DNA from: Planctomycetota bacterium
GTDB taxonomy: Bacteria; Planctomycetota; Phycisphaerae; WQYP01
DNA length: 11,912 bases
Assembly (NCBI GenBank): GCA_023489375.1
Contig: JAMDCX010000126.1
Span: 1-11,912, forward strand
Reading direction: 5' to 3'
Shown here: positions 7,681-11,912 of the stretch, piece by piece
Numbering within the stretch: the first letter of the stretch is position 1
Layout: the number at the start of each line of letters is the position of its first letter
Position numbers and translations under genes: made by a program
Notes under the pieces: generated by a model
What the model was told of the DNA's origin: nothing
Seen by the model: the letters and a program-made list of their open reading frames with translations, nothing else
The model's database searches: none

Positions 7681-9726
7681 TCAATCATCGGTTATAGAAG
7701 GTGTGCCAACCTTAAGCATAATTGCGCTATGCATGGGCACCTCCGCCTTGAATGCGGACTGTTTTTCAAGGTCTTTGCGCTTCCACAAATCACGCACGAG
7801 CTGCTTGCTGCGTAATACACCAGTTCCGCGCACCAGTACTGGGTCCAGCATGTCCCAGGATGGAATCGTTACTTTTCCCGGAGTAAGCCCCAGATTAAAA
7901 ACCGCTACCGCCACCGTGCCATCCCATAAAGGCCGGGCCCAGACTTCAATGGCTCCCTGGCGATCGACACGTTGCGCCTGTACTCCAAGCTCATCCTGGT
8001 TTACAGCCAGAACTTCCGTGTTGGTCATCAGATCAATCGTGAATTTATTGAGTTTTTCCAGATCGCATCCCAACAGCAGCGGAGCCGCCAGCATGCACCA
8101 CAGCGTAATATGCGTGAGTTGTTCATGTGGGGTAAGTTTAGTCCAATGCAAAGGACCGTCTTCAAAACTTCCGTAACCCACCACCAGCATATCCGGATCA
8201 TTCCAGTGGCTCGGCCCGGCGAAAGGAAACAACATGCCATCGCTGTTGAAGCCATTGCTGGTCATGGCGGCCCAGGAATCATTTATGTCACCGCTGATAC
8301 GATAGCTATTACCCCACACCGGAGGTTTTCCGCCCCAGGTCCAGACGTGGCCCATGCCATACTGACACAGGCTGAAAAATATATCACGTCCTGATTTGCG
8401 CAGCGCTTCTCCCATTTCCCGGTACGGTTTGATGAATTGCTCCAAATCCGGATGCGCCGGTACTTCATTGCCATAACTGCACCAGTCATATTTCAGGTAA
8501 TCCACACCCCACCGGGCGTAGGTTTGGGCATCTTGTACAACATGCCCAAAACTGCCGGTATGGCCGCCGCAGGTGGTCGGGCCGGGAGATGAATACAGGC
8601 CGAACCGCAGGCCTTTGCTGTGAACATAATCCACGATTTTTTTCATATCACCAAATTTATCCGTGGTTTTAATTTCTCCATCGGCGGCACGGCCGTTTTG
8701 CCAACCATCATCTATATTTATATACATAAATCCTTTGGCCGCCAGACCGCTTTTCACCATGGCGTCAGCGGCGGCACAAGTGCGTTTGGCGTCGTTGTCC
8801 ATACCATAGGCGTTCCACGAATTCCATCCCATTTGCGGTGTCAGAGCCAGTTTATGTTCGCCCGCTACCAGTCGCAGCGTGCGCTGCGCAGTACCCAGGC
8901 GGTTTTTGGCGGTAAGCCGGACCTTGTATTCCCCGGCCTGATTTATTTTCCCGGTAATCAAACCGCGATCATCCATCGCTAATCCATCCGGCAACCCGGT
9001 GGCGGTGATGGTAACAGGGGCTTTTCCCGTGTAGGGTACTTTGAAGAGGAAATCATGTCCGGGCGTGGCGCCAACTATCCGTGGGCCGTGAAATTCCGGC
9101 GTTGCCGAATCGCCACTGGCAATTTCCGGATAGTCATTGGCTCCCGGATAAGGCGGAATCGCTACGGGGCGGGCGACGGCTCCCGGCACCAATGTAATAA
9201 TAGGATCAAGCCAATCGGCGTGATCCCAGTCAATGCCATTGGCGCCTGGTTTCACCAGAAGCATTAATTCCTTCGCACCACGCAAATTCACACTGATTTC
9301 CCGTGCCGGTTCTCCCACCCGCATTATCGGTGTGCGTGCTTTAACCTTACCATCCACCAGCACTTCAAAAATCACGGCGCCTTGTTGCGTAGCCTCATCA
9401 TCCAAACCCACTTTAGCGGTGAAGTTAGCCGCCGCCTTTTTCAGGTTAATGCGAAAAATGCTTTCCGCGTGCGTGCCAATTCCGTGTTGATAGGTCTTGC
9501 CGCCGACGCTTAATGTATTGCCGCCGACACTTTTATTTTTACTCGGATTTCCCCACCCCTGGGTCATCAGGCTCAAATCGAGGTCTTCTACCCGGACGAT
9601 TTTGCCTGTTGTCGCAGCCTCCGCCGAACCGTTACCCATGGCGCCGATCATGGTTATTCCTGCTGTCGCTGCCATCATTTTCACCATTGCACGCCTCTGA
9701 TACCGTTGGGTCTGAGTTTGAGCCAT
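7681..9726 (-). CDS. GH27 family alpha-galactosidase-type enzyme with NPCBM and Ig-like domains, Tat-exported
   Basis: GH27 enzymes are retaining hydrolases of terminal alpha-galactose, alpha-GalNAc or beta-L-arabinopyranose. I start at 9726 rather than the longest frame at 9840. ATG at 9724-9726 has GGAG 10 nt upstream and begins a Tat-type leader (RRAMVK at 11-16, hydrophobic core, AEA cleavage near 37), giving 681 residues; the upstream extension is polar and crosses a palindrome. Numbering from that Met: NPCBM/NEW2 carbohydrate-binding domain about 41-181 (YQHGIGTHAES), putative-Ig/He_PIG domain about 210-288 (TGLPDGLAMDDRGLITGK), GH27 barrel from about 292 (LALTPQMGWNSWNAYG). The barrel has INIDDGW, the nucleophile in YLKYDWC (D414), SLCQYG, and the acid/base in SGDINDSW (D480). 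A C-terminal beta domain follows. The DDGW motif favours alpha-galactosidase over beta-L-arabinopyranosidase, from memory. It is the second gene of the leftward cluster. Confidence 0.92.
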   Translation of the reverse strand: MAQTQTQRYQRRAMVKMMAATAGITMIGAMGNGSAEAATTGKIVRVEDLDLSLMTQGWGNPSKNKSVGGNTLSVGGKTYQHGIGTHAESIFRINLKKAAANFTAKVGLDDEATQQGAVIFEVLVDGKVKARTPIMRVGEPAREISVNLRGAKELMLLVKPGANGIDWDHADWLDPIITLVPGAVARPVAIPPYPGANDYPEIASGDSATPEFHGPRIVGATPGHDFLFKVPYTGKAPVTITATGLPDGLAMDDRGLITGKINQAGEYKVRLTAKNRLGTAQRTLRLVAGEHKLALTPQMGWNSWNAYGMDNDAKRTCAAADAMVKSGLAAKGFMYINIDDGWQNGRAADGEIKTTDKFGDMKKIVDYVHSKGLRFGLYSSPGPTTCGGHTGSFGHVVQDAQTYARWGVDYLKYDWCSYGNEVPAHPDLEQFIKPYREMGEALRKSGRDIFFSLCQYGMGHVWTWGGKPPVWGNSYRISGDINDSWAAMTSNGFNSDGMLFPFAGPSHWNDPDMLVVGYGSFEDGPLHWTKLTPHEQLTHITLWCMLAAPLLLGCDLEKLNKFTIDLMTNTEVLAVNQDELGVQAQRVDRQGAIEVWARPLWDGTVAVAVFNLGLTPGKVTIPSWDMLDPVLVRGTGVLRSKQLVRDLWKRKDLEKQSAFKAEVPMHSAIMLKVGTPSITDD

Positions 9727-9736
9727 GATTATATTT

Positions 9737-9740
9737 CTCC
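9737..9740 (-). promoter_or_regulatory. Ribosome binding site fixing the GH27 start at 9726
   Basis: GGAG on the minus strand lies 10 nt before the ATG at 9724-9726. The longer in-frame ATG at 9840 has no comparable site and would add 38 residues without signal-peptide character. This supports the shorter protein beginning MAQTQTQRYQRR. Confidence 0.6.
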
Positions 9741-9775
9741 ATTTGGTAAAATACTTGGATACACTTTTATCCGTC

Positions 9776-9798
9776 TCCGGTACCGACATGGTACCGGA
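9776..9798. promoter_or_regulatory. Perfect 9+9 bp palindrome upstream of the GH27 gene, candidate operator
   Basis: TCCGGTACC (9776-9784), a 5-nt centre GACAT, then GGTACCGGA (9790-9798): a perfect inverted repeat centred about 60 bp upstream of the GH27 start and within the gap after the epimerase stop. No T tract follows on either strand, so a terminator is unlikely. Size and symmetry suit a dimeric transcription factor. No regulator gene is in the window and I see no second copy by eye. A transcript hairpin is the alternative. Confidence 0.45.
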
Positions 9799-9843
9799 TT
9801 GATGTTTTATTGTTAATACCTTACCGAGCCGGTGATGCACTGT

Positions 9844-10623
9844 CTACGAACTAAAATTTTCCATCGGTCCACCGCGTTCCGCGCAGGCTTGCAGCAGCGC
9901 CATGGGCACGCCAATATCACCAATGGATATCTGCCCCAGATAGCGGATGGCTTCCGGTGAATCAAACCCCTTTTTCATCCCGCAAAAACTCACCGTATGC
10001 GCGGCCTGTACCGCGATTCCCAGTGGCTTACCGGCATCGCAATCCAAACCCGATGGAATATCCACGCTGATCACGCGCTGTTCGGAAGCATTGAGATCGG
10101 CGATCAGCTGTCGCACCAACCCGTCCAAGGGTCGATTCAATCCAGTGCCGAATATGGCATCAATCACCGCATCGCCGACATGGTTCTGTTCCAGCCACTG
10201 CGACAAGGCTTGCGTATTTTGCGGTAATACCTGAAGCGGAAGATTCATATTCCGGACGATGTGAAGTTGCTTTTGCGCTGCGCCCTTGAATTTATTTTCC
10301 TCTGTAGTCAACACGATCCGCACCGCATGGCCCCGATTAGCCAGATGTCGCGCCGCTACCAATCCGTCGCCGCCGTTATTCCCCGCTCCGACCAGAATCA
10401 ATATCGCGGAACCTTCCAGCGTGTAGGCACGGGTAATATCGGCCACCTGCCGGCCAGCATTTTCCATCAACGCCTCCATTGGAATACCAAATTGCTCCAC
10501 CGCCCGCCGATCCACTTCCGTTAGACCGGCACGGGAAAACCATAGCATCGGCTGGTCGCCAATGGCCGCAGGTTTCTGTTCCATATATTCACCATGTTTC
10601 CATATCTCGCTGGCATTTGTCAT
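9844..10623 (-). CDS. nnrE: NAD(P)H-hydrate epimerase (YjeF N-terminal domain protein)
   Basis: This cytoplasmic repair enzyme interconverts the R and S epimers of hydrated NADH/NADPH so that the S-specific dehydratase can restore the cofactor. It is a single YjeF_N/Rossmann-like domain with the family's motifs: MENAGR (53-58), GAGNNGGDGLVAARHL (79-94), DAIFGTGLNRPL (155-166), VDIPSGLDCDAGKP (187-200), GMKKG (215-219) and GDIGVP (235-240). The C-terminal dehydratase/kinase-fold domain (NnrD) often fused in bacteria is absent, so its partner must be elsewhere. Start choice is uncertain. The ATG at 10623 lacks a Shine-Dalgarno, although a TATCAT lies 7 nt upstream, which would suit a leaderless message. 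ATG at 10584 (246 residues) has a weak GGTGA and still covers the whole domain. It is the first gene of the leftward run, 117 bp before the GH27 start, and diverges from the dehydrogenase. Confidence 0.93.
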   Translation of the reverse strand: MTNASEIWKHGEYMEQKPAAIGDQPMLWFSRAGLTEVDRRAVEQFGIPMEALMENAGRQVADITRAYTLEGSAILILVGAGNNGGDGLVAARHLANRGHAVRIVLTTEENKFKGAAQKQLHIVRNMNLPLQVLPQNTQALSQWLEQNHVGDAVIDAIFGTGLNRPLDGLVRQLIADLNASEQRVISVDIPSGLDCDAGKPLGIAVQAAHTVSFCGMKKGFDSPEAIRYLGQISIGDIGVPMALLQACAERGGPMENFSS

Positions 10624-10736
10624 TGTGTCAATGATATCGTGGTCACGCCGACCGTTACATCAGCATAACATTGTACGCCAGTGTCTCGAAAAATGCCCGG
10701 CACCGGCGCGCCGTTCATGCGAAGAATATTGACGCA

Positions 10737-10765
10737 TTGTTCCTGGGCAGTCGTCTTACTATAAT
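10737..10765 (+). promoter_or_regulatory. Sigma-70-like promoter for the dehydrogenase gene
   Basis: TTGTTC (10737-10742), a 17-bp spacer and a perfect TATAAT (10760-10765) read rightward. Transcription would begin near 10772, giving an untranslated leader of about 47 nt to the ATG at 10819. It lies in the 195-bp divergent region between the epimerase and dehydrogenase genes. A better-looking TTGACG at 10729-10734 is too far (25 bp) from the -10. Confidence 0.6.
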
Positions 10766-10818
10766 GCATTTTGTAATGTGTCCAGGTGTAACCCGCTGGT
10801 GCAGCGGCTGAGGACCAG

Positions 10819-11610
10819 ATGGAATTTGATAAGAGGTATGCCTTGAAATTACAGAACAAAGTGGCCATGGTTACCGGTGCCGCCAGAGGCATTGGTCAGA
10901 GTATTGCCTTGCGGCTCTCTCAGGAGGGTGCCGCTATTGTGGTAGATTATGTTGGTAAACCCGGAACCGCCGATACCACTTTAAAGGCCATTAAATCTGC
11001 CGGTGGACAAGCTCTGGCGGTCGCCGCGGATGTCGGGAATCCGCAGCAGGTGCAGGCCCTGGTGGATGAAACGGTAAAGAACTTTGGCCACCTGGATATT
11101 CTGGTCAATAACGCCGGCATTGAATTCAAACACCCTTTTGTTGAATTTCCGCTGGAACAATTTCAGAAAATCATTTCCGTAAATCTGATCGGCCCCTTTG
11201 TGTGCGCTCAAATTGCGGCGCGGCAGATGATTCAGCAGGGCACAGGCGGGCGGATTATCAATATTTCATCCGTGCACGAAGATTTGCCCATGCCCACCAA
11301 TGCTCCATATTGTGCTACCAAGGGCGGCCTGCGGATGCTTACCCGTACCATTGCTGTGGAACTCGCGCCCCACAAAATCACCGTAAATAATATCGGCCCC
11401 GGGGCTGTTTTTACCCCTATTGATGCGGATGTGGAGGCCAACAAAGCCTTGGAAGACACTCTGATGGCGGAAATTCCGTTGGGGCGATGGGGCAAGCCGG
11501 AAGAGGTGGCTTCTTTGGCCGCGTTTCTGGCATCGGATGAAGCAGCTTATTGTACCGGCTCGACCTTCTTTATCGATGGCGGCATGTTACGTCAGTCTGG
11601 CAGTTTATAG
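10819..11610 (+). CDS. Short-chain dehydrogenase/reductase, glucose 1-dehydrogenase-like
   Basis: This is a classical SDR of 263 residues, cytoplasmic, using NAD or NADP. The cofactor site is TGAARGIG (19-26). NNAG is at 97-100 and the catalytic set is N122, S151, Y164 and K168 (YCATK). ISSVHEDLP (149-157) contains the SSVHE motif typical of Bacillus-type glucose 1-dehydrogenases, and the C-terminal SDEAAYCTGSTFFIDGG (239-255) is standard. The likely reaction is oxidation of glucose or another aldose to its lactone; the exact sugar cannot be read from sequence. Start at ATG 10819 is supported by GAGGA about 4 nt upstream. An in-frame TTG at 10843 with AGAGG upstream would begin at MKLQNKVAMVTG, nearer the usual family start, and is a real alternative. 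It diverges from the hydrolase cluster and has its own promoter. It may process a sugar released by the cluster; that link is inferred. Confidence 0.88.
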   Translation: MEFDKRYALKLQNKVAMVTGAARGIGQSIALRLSQEGAAIVVDYVGKPGTADTTLKAIKSAGGQALAVAADVGNPQQVQALVDETVKNFGHLDILVNNAGIEFKHPFVEFPLEQFQKIISVNLIGPFVCAQIAARQMIQQGTGGRIINISSVHEDLPMPTNAPYCATKGGLRMLTRTIAVELAPHKITVNNIGPGAVFTPIDADVEANKALEDTLMAEIPLGRWGKPEEVASLAAFLASDEAAYCTGSTFFIDGGMLRQSGSL

Positions 11611-11630
11611 CGTTTCTCATTGTGTCATCG

Positions 11631-11662
11631 GTAACTGTTCACAGCCCGTAACCGTTCACGGG
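11631..11662 (+). repeat. Two tandem 17-bp units, second unit containing GTAACCGTTCACGGG (right copy)
   Basis: GTAACTGTTCACAGCCC (11631-11647) is followed directly by GTAACCGTTCACGGG (11648-11662); the first 14 bases of the two units differ at two positions. The second unit is identical over 15 bp to the minus strand at 113-127. Together with the preceding CCC it forms an imperfect palindrome (CCCGT...ACGGG). Both sites lie at the 3' ends of outward-reading genes, the usual home of REP-like elements. Confidence 0.65.
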
Positions 11663-11714
11663 TAAAATAGAAAAATCAGCCGGGATATGCCGCTTTTCAT
11701 CGCGAATACTGCCA

Positions 11715-11810
11715 CCACGGATAACACGAATGAAATGGATAGAAATGGAAGGTACCCGTTTAGTATCCCGGAAAAACACAGTGTATCCGTAATATCGGTG
11801 CCATCCGTGG
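11715..11810. repeat. Long imperfect inverted repeat of the CCACGGAT type
   Basis: The left arm 11715-11741 begins CCACGGATAACAC. The right arm 11784-11810 ends GCCATCCGTGG. Reverse-complemented against each other they match at 19 of 27 positions, including an uninterrupted CCACGGAT end. A 42-nt spacer separates the arms. Sequences of this style recur as dispersed intergenic repeats in environmental planctomycete and related genomes in my recollection, which I cannot verify here. Confidence 0.55.
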
Positions 11811-11912
11811 TTCCAACAAATATTCACAACGAGGTAGGGGAGGTACACGGAGGAGAATTTCAGTGAATAAGGCACAAATCCATAAGGATATAGCAATGAT
11901 TTAATCCTTGCT

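Larger units (their letters stand above)
11611..11912. other. Gene-free right-hand intergenic region rich in repeats
   Basis: After the dehydrogenase stop I see no credible gene. The stretch contains a two-copy 17-bp tandem repeat (11631-11662) and a long imperfect inverted repeat (11715-11810), then A/G-rich sequence to the window end. An 85-codon open frame on the minus strand (11639-11896) spans both repeats and is most likely their chance translation. No terminator with a T tract was found for the dehydrogenase. Confidence 0.6.

Noticed and set aside
9727..9840. N-terminal extension of the GH27 protein from the ATG at 9840
   Set aside because: It lacks a ribosome binding site, would bury the Tat leader 38 residues inside the protein, and runs through the 9776-9798 palindrome.
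10621..10630. The 10-mer CATTGTGTCA shared between the epimerase start region and 11618-11627
   Set aside because: Many 10-mers recur by chance in a window of this size, and the two contexts have nothing else in common.
10626..10631. Minus-strand TTGACA as a -35 box for the epimerase gene
   Set aside because: The only -10-like words downstream (AGATAT or GATATG at 18-19 bp) are poor, so I do not list it as a promoter, though it would favour the shorter start at 10584.
11639..11896. An 85-codon minus-strand open frame in the right intergenic region
   Set aside because: It spans both arms of an inverted repeat and the GTAAC repeat, begins and ends without supporting signals, and its translation has no domain character; it looks like repeat sequence read as protein.
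1..11912. Search for CRISPR arrays, tRNA/rRNA genes, toxin-antitoxin pairs, transposase genes and phage genes
   Set aside because: No regularly spaced repeats, cloverleaf-like segments or matching protein motifs were seen on either strand.

Overview
This window looks like part of a chromosome from a polysaccharide-degrading, non-Bacteroidetes bacterium, most likely of the Planctomycetota (Phycisphaerae-like) or Verrucomicrobiota/Lentisphaerota. The signs are large exported glycoside hydrolases with twin-arginine leaders, an NPCBM plus Ig-like plus GH27 architecture, a GxGYxYP protein fused to an N-terminal lectin-like domain, moderate GC by eye, and 'CCACGGAT'-type dispersed repeats between genes. 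There is no SusC/SusD pair, transporter, regulator, transposase, RNA gene or CRISPR array. The taxonomic call rests on family habits and remembered repeat style, not on a search.

Layout. Five genes run leftward (minus strand). In transcription order they are: a single-domain NAD(P)H-hydrate epimerase (9844-10623), an NPCBM/Ig-like/GH27 alpha-galactosidase-type enzyme (7681-9726), a GH2 beta-galactosidase-type enzyme (5106-7571), a GxGYxYP putative glycoside hydrolase (2594-5014) and a GH92 alpha-mannosidase-type lipoprotein (124-2424). Gaps between them are about 90-170 bp, so some may have their own promoters. Diverging from the epimerase is one rightward gene, a glucose-1-dehydrogenase-like short-chain dehydrogenase (10819-11610), behind a clear sigma-70-like promoter. 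The last 300 bp hold no gene, only repeats.

How the genes may work together. Four exported hydrolases would strip terminal alpha-mannose (GH92), beta-galactose or a related beta-sugar (GH2), alpha-galactose or a related alpha-sugar (GH27) and an unknown linkage (GxGYxYP) from a mixed heteroglycan, perhaps a glycoprotein glycan or an algal or plant heteropolysaccharide. The dehydrogenase could oxidise a released aldose using NAD(P), and the epimerase repairs damaged NAD(P)H. This is inference from co-location.

Most worth a second look: (1) the GH92 gene stops early, inside a 15-bp repeat that recurs inverted just past the 3' end of the gene at the other end of the window; (2) the uncharacterised GxGYxYP protein with an unusual lectin-like front half; (3) a perfect 9+9 bp palindrome upstream of the GH27 gene; (4) a long imperfect inverted repeat in the right-hand intergenic region.
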